A stretch of 64,000 nt of DNA from Lactobacillus sp. PV012 (GCF_014522325.1 NZ_CP041983.1:558001-622000); one strand, 5' to 3'; positions 17,491 through 26,340 are shown, counted from the first letter of the stretch. The notes: generated by a model not told the origin, from the letters alone. A program made the numbers and translations.

Positions 17491-18774
17491 ATGATTCAAA
17501 AATTTAGGTGGAAATTTATTTATCTCTCAATTACTTCTTTAGCAATAGTTTTATTTTTTACCATGGGAACACTACTATTTTTTAGTTATCATCAAAGTAG
17601 TGGTGAAGTCAATCGAGTTTTAACGGCTCTTGACAAAAATCATGGTCACTTAACCCCGCAAAATGCTCAACCCGTTTTTGGCAATCAAAATGATGTAATT
17701 AATCGTAATTTTGGGGCAGGCACTTATAATCCAGAGGCAGTTTATCAATATCGTTATTTCACGGTAGGCGTAACTCCACAAAATACTGTTCAAATTATGA
17801 ATGATGAGAATGTTGATGGTATTTCTAAAAAACAAATTAAACAGGTAGCCCAAAAAATTATTAGTAAAAAGAATATAGCGAATCGGGTTAAAATTGGCAA
17901 AAATATTTATGCCTTTAGAATTACTAAAAATGAATTAGGAAATCGAATGATTATTTTTTTAAATGAATCATTGATCTTTAATCGTTTTTGGATTTTAGTG
18001 AAAATTGCCGGTGTATTAAGTGTTGTAGCTTTGATTATCTTTGCAACAGTTTTAATTTTAATTTCAAAAAAGGCAATTGGTCCAATTATTCGTACCTATA
18101 AAAAACAAAAAGAATTTATTACTAATGCAGGGCATGAATTAAAGACGCCGTTAGCGATTATCTCTGCTAATACTGAAATGCAGGAAATGCTAGGAGAAGA
18201 CTCTGAGTGGGTTGAAAGTACCAAACAACAAACTCAGCGGCTAACCCAATTAATTAATAATTTAATTGCTATGGCACGAACAGGAGAAACTAAAGAAGTT
18301 GTAGTAAGTAAAGTGAATTTTTCTCAAATTGTTAAAGAAGTTACCCAAAGCTTTAAGTCCCTTATGGAGCAAAAGGGTCTTCATTACAATGCACAGATTG
18401 CTACAGATTTAAATGTTTGGGGAGAAAAACATTCATTAAATGAATTAGTAAACATTTTACTAGATAATGCGTGCAAATACTGTGATCTCGATGGCAAAAT
18501 ATCAATTAATTTACGCCGGGGACGAATAGGGAAACAAGCTATTTTGTCTATTTCAAATACCTATGCTGCAGGAGCTGGTTTAGATTATAAATCATTTTTT
18601 GAACGATTTTATCGAGAAGATAAGTCTCATAATTCTAAAAAGTCAGGTTTTGGTATTGGTTTAGCAATGGCAAAAGAAATGGTAGAAAGTTTTGGTGGAA
18701 AAATAAACGTTTCTTACAAAAATAGTCAAATTACTTTCACTGTTTTATTGAAGTTGGTAAATAAAAAAGCATAG
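17491..18774 (+). CDS. Sensor histidine kinase (RelS-like)
   Basis: A 427 aa membrane kinase. Two membrane helices (about 11-32 and 167-191) enclose a 130-residue extracytoplasmic sensor region with no domain I recognise. The cytoplasmic part has the DHp box NAGHELKTPLAII with His215 as phosphorylation site, the N box LVNILLDNACKY, and the G boxes in FERFYREDKSHNSKKSGFGIGLAMAKEMV. It ends the relPRS-like operon. A weak stem (AAGCATA/TATGCTT, 18767-18783) without a T tract follows, and then the insertion sequence. Confidence 0.88.
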   Translation: MIQKFRWKFIYLSITSLAIVLFFTMGTLLFFSYHQSSGEVNRVLTALDKNHGHLTPQNAQPVFGNQNDVINRNFGAGTYNPEAVYQYRYFTVGVTPQNTVQIMNDENVDGISKKQIKQVAQKIISKKNIANRVKIGKNIYAFRITKNELGNRMIIFLNESLIFNRFWILVKIAGVLSVVALIIFATVLILISKKAIGPIIRTYKKQKEFITNAGHELKTPLAIISANTEMQEMLGEDSEWVESTKQQTQRLTQLINNLIAMARTGETKEVVVSKVNFSQIVKEVTQSFKSLMEQKGLHYNAQIATDLNVWGEKHSLNELVNILLDNACKYCDLDGKISINLRRGRIGKQAILSISNTYAAGAGLDYKSFFERFYREDKSHNSKKSGFGIGLAMAKEMVESFGGKINVSYKNSQITFTVLLKLVNKKA

Positions 18775-18824
18775 TTTATGCTTGAAGAACCATGAAAAGA
18801 AAACTAAAAGATTAGTTAATTAAA

Positions 18825-18854
18825 TACACGATTTCTGTATTTTGATATGAACCC
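18825..18854 (+). repeat. Left terminal inverted repeat of the IS
   Basis: TACACGATT...GATATGAACCC. It matches the right repeat at 25 of 30 positions; with the flanking AATTAAA the symmetry extends to 18818. Confidence 0.88.
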
Positions 18855-18886
18855 CGAAATTCGGACAAGAATTTCGAGGTTTTTTA
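18852..18886 (+). promoter_or_regulatory. Hairpin inside the IS left end that masks the transposase ribosome binding site
   Basis: CCCCGAAATTC (18852-18862) pairs with GAATTTCGAGG (18869-18879) except for one C-A mismatch; the loop is GGACAA and six Ts follow. The 3' arm contains GAGG, the only Shine-Dalgarno before ATG 18889. It could act as a terminator for incoming transcription and as an RBS-sequestering structure. Confidence 0.7.
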
Positions 18887-18888
18887 TT

Positions 18889-20277
18889 ATGACTAAACTG
18901 TCTAAACAAGATAAAATTGATATTTATAATAATTGGAAATATTACGGTAAATCTTCTCTTCAATTAGGAAAAGAATATGGAATTACCTCTGATAGTCTTA
19001 GATACTTATTTAAATTAATCGATAAATATGGATTAGAAATCCTAGATAAGCCCTATACTTTTTATTCAATAGAATTTAAAGAAAAGGCAATTAGAAGGGT
19101 TCTTTCAGGAGACGAAACTATGTCCCAAATATCATTAGATCTTGGTTTACGTAGTAGGGCCATGCTTTACAATTGGGTTCGCAAATACAAAGAAAATGGG
19201 TATAATGTCATTAATCATAAGAAAGGTAGAAGATCTAATGCAGAACAAAGACAAACAGATTCAAGAACTTCAAAAGCAAATCAAGGACCTCAAACAAAAG
19301 AATTTAGAGCTTACTGTCGAGAACGAATTTATAAAAAAATTAGATGCCTTAGTGGCACAAAGAATCAGAAACCAAAAGCACAAGAAATAGTTTCTGCAGT
19401 CACACAGCTAAGGCAAGAACTTCATGTGACTGTGAGTTTTGTGCTTAAAGTGATCAATTCTAAACCTGACCTTCCTCACCTATCTAGGAGTAATTATTAC
19501 TATGTTCAAGGACATGATGATAAAGATAGGAAAAACCAAAATATCATGGAAAGGATCAAAGAAGTATATGAAGAGCACAAACATCGCTACGGTTATAGAA
19601 GAATTACTGCACAACTTCAACGTGAAGGACTTAAAATCAATCATAAGAAAGTAAAACGTCTAATGACTAAAATGCACTTATATGGCATTGCCATTAGACG
19701 TAAGCATAAATATTCAAGCTATCGTGGAACTGTAGGTAAGATCAAAAGTAACTTGATTAAACGTAATTTCAAGTCTGTAATTCCAAATAAAAAGTGGTAT
19801 TCAGATGTGACGGAATTTCATTTGAATGGTGAAAAGCTTTATCTATCCCCAATTATGGACGGTTGCACACAAGAGATTGTCTCTTATACTCTAAGTCGTC
19901 ATCCTGTTTTAAAGCAAGTAATGGATATGTTAAAGCTGGCCTATAAAAAGTATCCGGCCCTTAATGGTTTAGTATTTCATACTGATCAAGGCTGGCAATA
20001 TCAACATCCTCTCTTTCAATCATGGCTTAAAAATCATGGCATAACCCAAAGTATGTCACGTAAAGGTAATTCTTTAGATGATGGCATGATGGAGGGTTTC
20101 TTTGGCATACTTAAAAGAGAAATGTTTTATGGATTCGAAAATAATTTTAGTAATTTAGATGAGTTAGAAGAAGCCATCAAAGAATATATTGAATATTACA
20201 ATACTAAACGAATTAAAACTGTACTAAAAAATCGCACACCGATTGAATATCGGAATGCGATTATGAATCAAAGCTAA
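18889..20277 (+). CDS. IS3-family transposase, fused OrfA/OrfB reading with zipper out of frame
   Basis: The open frame is 462 codons. Residues 1-115 carry two helix-turn-helix units typical of OrfA. From about residue 165 it is OrfB: HRYGYRRIT, then the DDE catalytic core (SDVTEF, VFHTDQGWQY, and NSLDDGMMEGFFGILKREM). Residues about 117-150 look like a shadow translation, because the expected coiled-coil zipper is found one frame over (19238-19390: LQKQIKDLKQKNLELTVEN). An intact relative would read OrfA through the zipper and slip -1 at A7 (19333-19339) into OrfB. A 2-nt loss (or 1-nt gain) near 19220-19240 explains the present form. Probably inactive. Confidence 0.85.
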   Translation: MTKLSKQDKIDIYNNWKYYGKSSLQLGKEYGITSDSLRYLFKLIDKYGLEILDKPYTFYSIEFKEKAIRRVLSGDETMSQISLDLGLRSRAMLYNWVRKYKENGYNVINHKKGRRSNAEQRQTDSRTSKANQGPQTKEFRAYCRERIYKKIRCLSGTKNQKPKAQEIVSAVTQLRQELHVTVSFVLKVINSKPDLPHLSRSNYYYVQGHDDKDRKNQNIMERIKEVYEEHKHRYGYRRITAQLQREGLKINHKKVKRLMTKMHLYGIAIRRKHKYSSYRGTVGKIKSNLIKRNFKSVIPNKKWYSDVTEFHLNGEKLYLSPIMDGCTQEIVSYTLSRHPVLKQVMDMLKLAYKKYPALNGLVFHTDQGWQYQHPLFQSWLKNHGITQSMSRKGNSLDDGMMEGFFGILKREMFYGFENNFSNLDELEEAIKEYIEYYNTKRIKTVLKNRTPIEYRNAIMNQS

Positions 20278-20299
20278 TTAATAATATGTCCTAATTTTA

Positions 20300-20329
20300 G
20301 GGTTCATATCATTTTGCAGGAATCGTGTA
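20300..20329 (-). repeat. Right terminal inverted repeat of the IS
   Basis: Reverse complement reads TACACGATTCCTGC...GATATGAACCC; 25 of 30 positions match the left repeat. The symmetry runs on to 20336, through the hxlR stop codon. Confidence 0.88.
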
Positions 20330-20330
20330 T

Positions 20331-20678
20331 TTAATTTCCTTCGTTTAAATGGATAGAATTATACATATTTCCCCATTTTTCCATTTCGAGAATAATTGGA
20401 TTGAGAGTTTTGCCAAAATTTGTTAGTTTATATTCTGTTTTAGGAGGTATTACTGGATATATCTTTTTTTCAATAATTTTATCTTTCTCTAAATCATTTA
20501 ATTGAAGTGATAGCATTCTTCTTGAACAATCCGGTATCTTTTTTTGTAATTCACTAAATCTACATGTTCCATTCTTTATAAGATGATATAAAATTACACT
20601 TTTCCACTTACCGGAAATTATCTGTAGGGTACTTTCGATGGGACAACCGTTACTACAATTAAAAATATGTCTTTGCAT
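20331..20678 (-). CDS. HxlR/YodB-family winged-helix regulator
   Basis: A 115 aa DNA-binding protein of the HxlR family, with the typical opening CSNGCPIESTLQIISGKWKSVILYHL and the RFSELQKKIPDCSRRMLSLQL recognition region. Three cysteines (C8, C12 and C51) could serve as redox or electrophile sensors, as in YodB, which uses a conserved N-terminal cysteine. It is divergent from an MDR oxidoreductase across a 145-nt shared promoter region, the usual arrangement for regulator and target. Its TAA stop lies within the extended end of the insertion sequence, so the IS landed at, but apparently did not change, the last codons. Confidence 0.88.
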   Translation of the reverse strand: MQRHIFNCSNGCPIESTLQIISGKWKSVILYHLIKNGTCRFSELQKKIPDCSRRMLSLQLNDLEKDKIIEKKIYPVIPPKTEYKLTNFGKTLNPIILEMEKWGNMYNSIHLNEGN

Positions 20679-20785
20679 TGTAATTCTTCTCTTTCATGAT
20701 ATTGTTGTTTTTATTTTACACCTAGGGGGAAATAATTGTTACATAGAAAAATTAAATTCCCTTCTTGTTTGCCTTTGGTAATTTG

Positions 20786-20800
20786 TTTACTATGTGTAAA
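20786..20800. promoter_or_regulatory. Candidate HxlR operator between the divergent genes
   Basis: TTTAC-TATGT-GTAAA is a 5+5+5 palindrome 24 nt before the oxidoreductase start. It resembles the TACT/AGTA-type sites of the YodB group. Placement fits repression of the oxidoreductase. No test of binding is possible here. Confidence 0.45.
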
Positions 20801-20823
20801 GAAATAGAAAAGAGGAGTTAATT

Positions 20824-21843
20824 ATGAAAGCAATTGGTTTTAAAGAACATTTAGATATTGCCAATCCTAAAAGTTTGTTTGAGTTTGAGGAAAAAATACC
20901 AGTACCCAAAGATCATGATTTATTGGTAAAAGTTGCCGCTGTGTCGGTGAATCCTGTTGATGTTGGAGTGCGACGTAATGGACTAGGTAAATTAAAGACC
21001 CCACGAGTTATTGGATGGGATGCTTGTGGAATTGTTAAAAAAACTGGTAGTAAAGTATCCTTATTCAAGCCAGGTGACAGGGCATTTTATGCTGGATCTT
21101 TTAAACGTGCAGGAAGCAATAGTGAATATCAATTAGTTGATGAACGAATTGTTGGTTATGCACCAAAATCGTTGAATGATAGTGAGGCGGCAGCTATGCC
21201 GTTGACTTCATTAACAGCATATGAAGCTTTATTTGAACAATTAGCATTGTCTGATGAACAAAAATATAATGGCAAAACTATTCTTATTATTAATGGCGCA
21301 GGTGGTGTTGGCTCGGTTGCTACTCAATTAGCTGCTAATGTAGGTTTAACTGTTATTGCAACTGCTTCACGAAATGAAAGTATTAACTGGGTTAAAGAAC
21401 ATGGAGCAACATATGTAGTAAATCATCGAAAAAATTTAGTGGATGAGGTTAGAAAACTTGGCTATAAATATGTAGATTATATCTTGGAACTAAATGATTT
21501 AGATAATCATTGGAAAGAAATGTGTGAATTAATTAAGCCGGAAGGAGCAATTGTTTCAACAACAGAGAATAAGCGTCCAGTTAATTTACGACTTTTAACT
21601 ACAAAAAAGGCAACATTTTCTTGGGAATGGATGTATACCAAATCATACTACCATACAGCAGATATGGACACTCAACATAAAATTTTAAATAAAATATCTA
21701 ATATGATTGATGAAAGAAAGCTGAAATGCACATTAACACAAGTGCTATCACCATTAAATGCAGCTAATCTTAGGACAGCACATGCCTTAGTAGAGAATGG
21801 GCATATGATTGGAAAAGTTGTTCTGTGGAAATGGGAGAATTAA
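20824..21843 (+). CDS. Zinc-independent MDR oxidoreductase (quinone oxidoreductase-like)
   Basis: A 339 aa medium-chain dehydrogenase/reductase. It has the N-terminal GroES-like domain (VNPVDVGVRRNG, IGWDACGIV), the Rossmann motif INGAGGVGSVATQLAA (about 157-172) and a C-terminal catalytic domain closing with NGHMIGKVVLW. The structural and catalytic zinc cysteines of alcohol dehydrogenases are absent, as in NADPH:quinone or enone reductases. AGAGGAG precedes the ATG. Control by the divergent HxlR protein suggests a response to electrophiles or quinones (inference). The following split gene starts 4 nt downstream. Confidence 0.85.
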   Translation: MKAIGFKEHLDIANPKSLFEFEEKIPVPKDHDLLVKVAAVSVNPVDVGVRRNGLGKLKTPRVIGWDACGIVKKTGSKVSLFKPGDRAFYAGSFKRAGSNSEYQLVDERIVGYAPKSLNDSEAAAMPLTSLTAYEALFEQLALSDEQKYNGKTILIINGAGGVGSVATQLAANVGLTVIATASRNESINWVKEHGATYVVNHRKNLVDEVRKLGYKYVDYILELNDLDNHWKEMCELIKPEGAIVSTTENKRPVNLRLLTTKKATFSWEWMYTKSYYHTADMDTQHKILNKISNMIDERKLKCTLTQVLSPLNAANLRTAHALVENGHMIGKVVLWKWEN

Positions 21844-21847
21844 ATTT

Positions 21848-22063
21848 ATGAGTGAAAATAATAGGTATTATCGTCGTTATGTAGAAGATGTTTCATCTGG
21901 TTATATTCCTCTTCAAGCGGGGTTAATTAAAAAGGCTATTTTAGATAGCTTTCTTGAATTAGATTATAGACTTACTAGTCAAATTGTAAAGAATAAAAAA
22001 TTTACAGATCAGACTTTTTTTAAGATACTTCTTATATTCCTGTATTTAGTAAAATGTTTTTAA
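21848..22063 (+). pseudogene. N-terminal fragment of a frameshifted unrecognised gene
   Basis: A 71-codon reading from ATG 21848, with GGGAGA at 21834-21839 as ribosome binding site. It starts MSENNRYYRRYVEDVSSGYIPLQAG and ends soon after a T7 run in sequence (KILLIFLYLVKCF) that looks like out-of-frame reading. One extra base around 22022 would join it smoothly to the next reading frame (DQTFFKDTSYIPVFSKMF), giving a single 640 aa protein. I read it as the 5' part of the 22054-23769 gene, separated by a one-base deletion or sequencing error. Confidence 0.65.
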
Positions 22064-23769
22064 ATTTTGAAAAACGTTTAATTAAACAATTTAATCATAT
22101 ACAAGAACTGTATAAGGATGAATCTACTTCTAAGGTGATATCTGACATAATAAAATTTTTAGAAGCATTGGATATGGTTGAAGATACTCAAAAAATAGTA
22201 TGGAGCTATTTGGATTTATTAGACAATATTAATAATGTGGTTCCTTTTTTATCACCTAATAAGTTGGGTTATGCTAATTTTATTAATAAAGAGAATGGGC
22301 TTTTATTGGTTATTGATTTGAAAAGACTCCAGCAAAATAATCATTCTATTTCGGATTATGATAAGTTAGATATTCCGAAGTTTATTAATGTAGCAAGTCT
22401 ATTAGATATGAAAATTAGACACGAGAATAGAAACTCAACATTACAAGAATATCTAACTCGCCAAATTGCCTTTGAAATGATTAATATTCGTGGATATAGT
22501 GAGGCACCAATTGTACCTTGGGGTAATAGTGGATTTAGAAAAATCCAAACTCAGGCTTCAATTACAGATCCAGGATTAGGTCATTTGACAGGAACTATTC
22601 GTAAGATGGAATATATAAATGGTACTAATGTTCATATTGAATATCTTGAACGTGGAAAAGAAAATAATCGAGAGCTAGTAGAGCCTTATAGACTCCCCGA
22701 TTTAGCTACAATTGGTAAGGTCAAAATGAGCGTCGGCAGAGATACCTCTGTATCATCATATGTGGGGAGACCGATGTTTGAAGATAGATTTGATAATTCA
22801 TTTATCAAATCTGTTCATACAACGATTGCGGTATGTTCTGCAATTTTTATGAATGGTCTTTCAGAGTGCAAGGTAGCTATTGAAAAAATGACAGTTACTC
22901 AAGCAATAAAGTTTATGCGTGCTGTCTCTGCAAATGTGGTTCGTGATGAAAATCTTCAAGTACTTGCAGCTGCTTTTTGTATTAATTACCCGCTTATAGA
23001 TGATCGAAATGAAACACTTAGAAAAAATAATGGAAAACCGAGAAGAATTACTGATCGAATGGAGATCGCTAAGTTAGGTATTGAGATTACTAAAGCGGGT
23101 AATTTTGATAAAGTTACATTTGATGGGACAGCAAATTGGTACCCGAGTGATCCGATAATGGAACAACTTGGATATAAAAGAGCTTTGGAGTTAGTGCACA
23201 AATCTCATGAAGTAGGTCTATTAACTTACTTTTCAGCAGGTTTTAGATTTAAACATCTAATGGAGATTGTTCAAACAGGAACAGATGGAATTGGTCTAGG
23301 GGGAGCGCAAATTTTACGATTTATGGATTCTAAAAATGGATACCATGGTCCATTTAAAGAAGAAAATATTAAAAAAATTCTTACAATTAATCAATCTGCT
23401 GCTAGAAGTATTATTGGGAGAGGAGCCATTCTTCTTAGCAGACTCGATCGTATGTATTTTGAAAAGTCATTGCCAGAATGGGTAGAAGAGCAAAGAAAGA
23501 AACTCTATAAAGCGTTATTAATCAGGGATGAAGAAAGCGTAAGTTATATTTTAAAAGTACTTCAAGAAATAGTAGAATTACCTTGTGATTATGTACACCC
23601 CCTAGTAGCTTGGGCACAGCGAATTATTTCGAATAAAAATGATGCCATAGTATTTTCAAATATGAATAAGAAGGAAAAAGAATATTATATTAGTCGGCTT
23701 AAAAGATATGTTAATTGTCATGACTATACTGCACTTAATACCGTCTTAAAAGAACTTATTTCTAAGTAA
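22054..23769 (+). CDS. Large unrecognised protein with a TIM-barrel-like C-terminal half (3' part of a frameshifted gene)
   Basis: 571 codons from ATG 22054, which has no ribosome binding site; the natural start is probably 21848. The N-terminal 160 residues are helical and unrecognised. From about 155 to 460 the pattern is alternating and barrel-like: GKVKMSVGRDT, ECKVAIEKMTVTQAIKFMRAV, KLGIEITKAGNFDKVTFDG, and a final GLLTYFSAGFRFKHLMEIVQTGTDGIGLGGAQILR that looks like a C-terminal phosphate-binding site. The block order reminds me of the MfnB/UPF0264 (formylfuran-methyl phosphate synthase) barrel, but not all catalytic lysines are evident. The remaining 110 residues are helical. It lies behind the MDR oxidoreductase, probably in the same transcript. 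Function unknown. Confidence 0.6.
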   Translation: MFLNFEKRLIKQFNHIQELYKDESTSKVISDIIKFLEALDMVEDTQKIVWSYLDLLDNINNVVPFLSPNKLGYANFINKENGLLLVIDLKRLQQNNHSISDYDKLDIPKFINVASLLDMKIRHENRNSTLQEYLTRQIAFEMINIRGYSEAPIVPWGNSGFRKIQTQASITDPGLGHLTGTIRKMEYINGTNVHIEYLERGKENNRELVEPYRLPDLATIGKVKMSVGRDTSVSSYVGRPMFEDRFDNSFIKSVHTTIAVCSAIFMNGLSECKVAIEKMTVTQAIKFMRAVSANVVRDENLQVLAAAFCINYPLIDDRNETLRKNNGKPRRITDRMEIAKLGIEITKAGNFDKVTFDGTANWYPSDPIMEQLGYKRALELVHKSHEVGLLTYFSAGFRFKHLMEIVQTGTDGIGLGGAQILRFMDSKNGYHGPFKEENIKKILTINQSAARSIIGRGAILLSRLDRMYFEKSLPEWVEEQRKKLYKALLIRDEESVSYILKVLQEIVELPCDYVHPLVAWAQRIISNKNDAIVFSNMNKKEKEYYISRLKRYVNCHDYTALNTVLKELISK

Positions 23770-23886
23770 TAATTTACGGTTAAGTATTATTGATTGTCTT
23801 AATTGTATTTTATAAACAATAGTTTTAATAGATTATTTTATTAAATTTAGATACTCATTAGAGAAAAACTATTTTAGGTTAGTCAA

Positions 23887-23934
23887 AAAATACCCCATAG
23901 TTGTTAGACTTATAGCTACAATATGGGGTATTTT
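23887..23934. terminator. Bidirectional terminator between the unrecognised gene and pepX
   Basis: Stem AAAATACCCCATA/TATGGGGTATTTT extended by TTGT/ACAA with one bulged G. The A- and T-rich flanks serve both convergent genes. Confidence 0.8.
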
Positions 23935-23955
23935 CGAATTATGCTTTTTCAATCT

Positions 23956-26340
23956 CTACATTTGACTATATGAGAAAACAGTATTAGTTAAGTCAATAGT
24001 GTAGGTTTCTTCTTCAAGAGGACGCTTAGTCATAGCTTGGTCAGTAGAGTAGATGATTAAACCTAGGCAAGATCCAACTGGAACGCGATAAAAGGTAGGT
24101 TGTAAGAAAAATTCAAGATCGTAGAATTTTTCAGGAATCACTTTTTGCGCCTTCTTCATATCTGCGTAGTTTTGGATATTCATATGACCTTTGGTGATTA
24201 GTTTAGCTTCAGTAAATTTATCAGGAACATATTCTCTTAGTATATCAGTGCCAAAGCGATAACCTAACTCTTGAATTTGGTCATTAAAGAGCTTTGGAAC
24301 TCGTGTTAGGCGCTTGCGTTTTCCTAATTCAACTAAAGCAACCGAAATTTGGCCTTTAGGTAGTGAGGAACTAACTCTTATTTTAATTTTGGGACGACCG
24401 ACAACAGTAATTGGGTTGATAAACTCTTCGGTAATAAAACGAAGTTGTTGGTCTGCCCACCGTTCTTTGCCAGAAATAAATTCATATTCCCAATCTTTTT
24501 CAGAGATTTTGGCTTCTTTAAATACTTTTCCTCCTACATCAGTAAATGAGACTTTTTCGTCATCTGCACTACTAATCTTTAATAATTCTCCTTCAGCGTT
24601 AGGGTAGTAAAGTTCTTGAGTCCCTAATGAATTATTCCATTTTGGCTCTTCATGCCAGATATCAGGTTGGAGATTATCTTGAATCATCACTGTTTCCCAT
24701 TGCTTATAAGCGTTATTATTAACTTTAAGTAATTCATGACAAAACCATAAATTCATCATTTCAGAAAAGTCGATGGATAATAAATTATTCATGTTATAGT
24801 GAGGACCTTGGTGGAGGAAAAGTTTGTGGGCAATAGGAAGCTTAGCAATTTTTTGCCAAAGTTTGTAAACATTTTTAGGCTTTACATTCCAATCGTTAAG
24901 TCCATGGACAGAAATCCAAGAGCATTTAACATTATTTAAGTGGTGGCGATAATTTCGCACTTCCCAGAAATCTGAATATTGACCGGTTTCTCGATCAGCT
25001 TTTTTAAGGAGCTTTTTCTGCATTTCGTCAAATTTAGGCTTTATTTTTAAATAGTTACCAGCATCCCATAAATTAGATTGGCAAGTTTCGGCCAGCATAT
25101 CGAGATCTTCCCCTTGGCAAGCTTCTGGCGCAACTACCAAACCATGTTCTCGATAGTAGTCATACCAAGAAGAAATAGCTGCTTCTGAAACAACAGTTTT
25201 AAGTCCAGCAACTCCAGTAGTAGCCACGGCAATTTGAAGTGTGCCTAAATAAGAACGTCCAGTCATTCCAATATTACCATTACACCAAGAAGCTTTAGTT
25301 TGGTGAGTGCGATTGCGGTCAGTATAAGCAATTCGATCACCATGTAGCCATTCAATAATTTCTTTAGCAGCAATTGTTTCTTCAGGAGCACCTGTAATTC
25401 GCAAACCATCACTACCACGAGTACCAATGGCACCAGCATAAACATTAGCAAATCCACGAGCTAGTAAGTATTCGTTAAGACTATAAGCGCCTTTGTGAAC
25501 AGCAAGTTCACTACTTGCATGATTTTCATTACCTGGTAAAGATGCTTTAACTTTAGGAAGGGCTTCATAGTTTGGATAATCACTAGTAGTGGCATCCTCT
25601 AGATTCACATCTACATTATGATTCCGGTTAGCATTGTCAATGATTCCGCCAAAGTAGGGATCAGCTGTATAGAGTGCAGGAATTTTGAAAGTATTGCTTT
25701 CGATTGGACGAAAGATTGTAACTTGAAGAAGATCACTTTTTCCATCTTCGTCAGTGTCTAAATCACTTTCTACGTAAACTACTTCTCGAATAACTTTACT
25801 GGTGTCAAAAACTGGCAAAGCTTTTCCATTAAAGTACATGAATTTAGTAACAGGATAAAATTGGGTAAAGTAGCCTTTACCGGCTAAGTTATCAATTAAA
25901 GTTTGTCCATTTTTTGCGCGAGTATTTAGTAGTCGATAGAAAACGTTGATTAATTCATCTTTGTCAATTATTTCCTTCTCTGTAAAAGGAAGAGCATTAC
26001 GTTTCATACGATCTAAAGGATCAGTTAGAGAAAAGTCATAACCAACATGATAATTTAATAATTGTAGGGCAACATTATAGAATTCCTTACGGGAGATGTT
26101 GGTAGGATTTTTAGAAATAAAATCGGCTAAAGTTTCGGTTTCACTTACTGCATATTCGTTTAATTTAGCTTCTTTGGCTTGAGAAGTTGTTGCTTGTGCA
26201 AAACAATTTTCAAAGAGATTTTTTAATAAACTAGCAAAACTCTCTTTTTCCCAATCCACCTTTAAAAACTTGATGTTAAGTAATTCATTAATTTTAGTTT
26301 GGTAGTCAGTTTTAAGATAAGCATATTGATTGTACTTCAT
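23956..26340 (-). CDS. pepX: Xaa-Pro dipeptidyl-peptidase
   Basis: Releases X-Pro dipeptides from casein-type peptides in the cytosol. The 794 aa length is right for lactobacillal PepX. An N-terminal helical domain (1-150) is followed by an alpha/beta-hydrolase core with nucleophile Ser near 363 in [10 protein letters not shown], and a C-terminal jelly-roll. The S15 family normally has GKSYLG; Arg for Lys is minor. GGAGG stands before the minus-strand ATG. It is divergent from pepN across 162 nt, so two proteolysis genes share a control region. Confidence 0.95.
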   Translation of the reverse strand: MKYNQYAYLKTDYQTKINELLNIKFLKVDWEKESFASLLKNLFENCFAQATTSQAKEAKLNEYAVSETETLADFISKNPTNISRKEFYNVALQLLNYHVGYDFSLTDPLDRMKRNALPFTEKEIIDKDELINVFYRLLNTRAKNGQTLIDNLAGKGYFTQFYPVTKFMYFNGKALPVFDTSKVIREVVYVESDLDTDEDGKSDLLQVTIFRPIESNTFKIPALYTADPYFGGIIDNANRNHNVDVNLEDATTSDYPNYEALPKVKASLPGNENHASSELAVHKGAYSLNEYLLARGFANVYAGAIGTRGSDGLRITGAPEETIAAKEIIEWLHGDRIAYTDRNRTHQTKASWCNGNIGMTGRSYLGTLQIAVATTGVAGLKTVVSEAAISSWYDYYREHGLVVAPEACQGEDLDMLAETCQSNLWDAGNYLKIKPKFDEMQKKLLKKADRETGQYSDFWEVRNYRHHLNNVKCSWISVHGLNDWNVKPKNVYKLWQKIAKLPIAHKLFLHQGPHYNMNNLLSIDFSEMMNLWFCHELLKVNNNAYKQWETVMIQDNLQPDIWHEEPKWNNSLGTQELYYPNAEGELLKISSADDEKVSFTDVGGKVFKEAKISEKDWEYEFISGKERWADQQLRFITEEFINPITVVGRPKIKIRVSSSLPKGQISVALVELGKRKRLTRVPKLFNDQIQELGYRFGTDILREYVPDKFTEAKLITKGHMNIQNYADMKKAQKVIPEKFYDLEFFLQPTFYRVPVGSCLGLIIYSTDQAMTKRPLEEETYTIDLTNTVFSYSQM

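Larger units (their letters stand above)
18825..20329 (+). mobile_element. IS3-family (IS150-type) insertion sequence, about 1.5 kb
   Basis: Bounded by 30-bp imperfect inverted repeats (25 of 30 match) starting TACACGATT. It encodes a DDE transposase with N-terminal helix-turn-helix domains, an internal leucine zipper reading frame and an A7 slippery run. It lies between the convergent relS-like kinase gene and hxlR, which ends right at the element's edge. Flanking TTAATT occurs on both sides (18816-18821 and 20331-20336), compatible with a short target duplication. The terminal AATTAAA may instead belong to the repeats, so the exact ends are ambiguous by a few bases. Confidence 0.9.

Noticed and set aside
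18767..18783. Terminator after the RelS-like kinase gene
   Set aside because: The stem AAGCATA/TATGCTT lacks a T tract; it may be a remnant but is too weak to annotate.
22015..22024. T7 run as a programmed -1 frameshift site joining the two halves of the split gene
   Set aside because: A -1 shift or addition of a T places TAA at 22021-22023 in frame immediately, so it could not yield the fused product.
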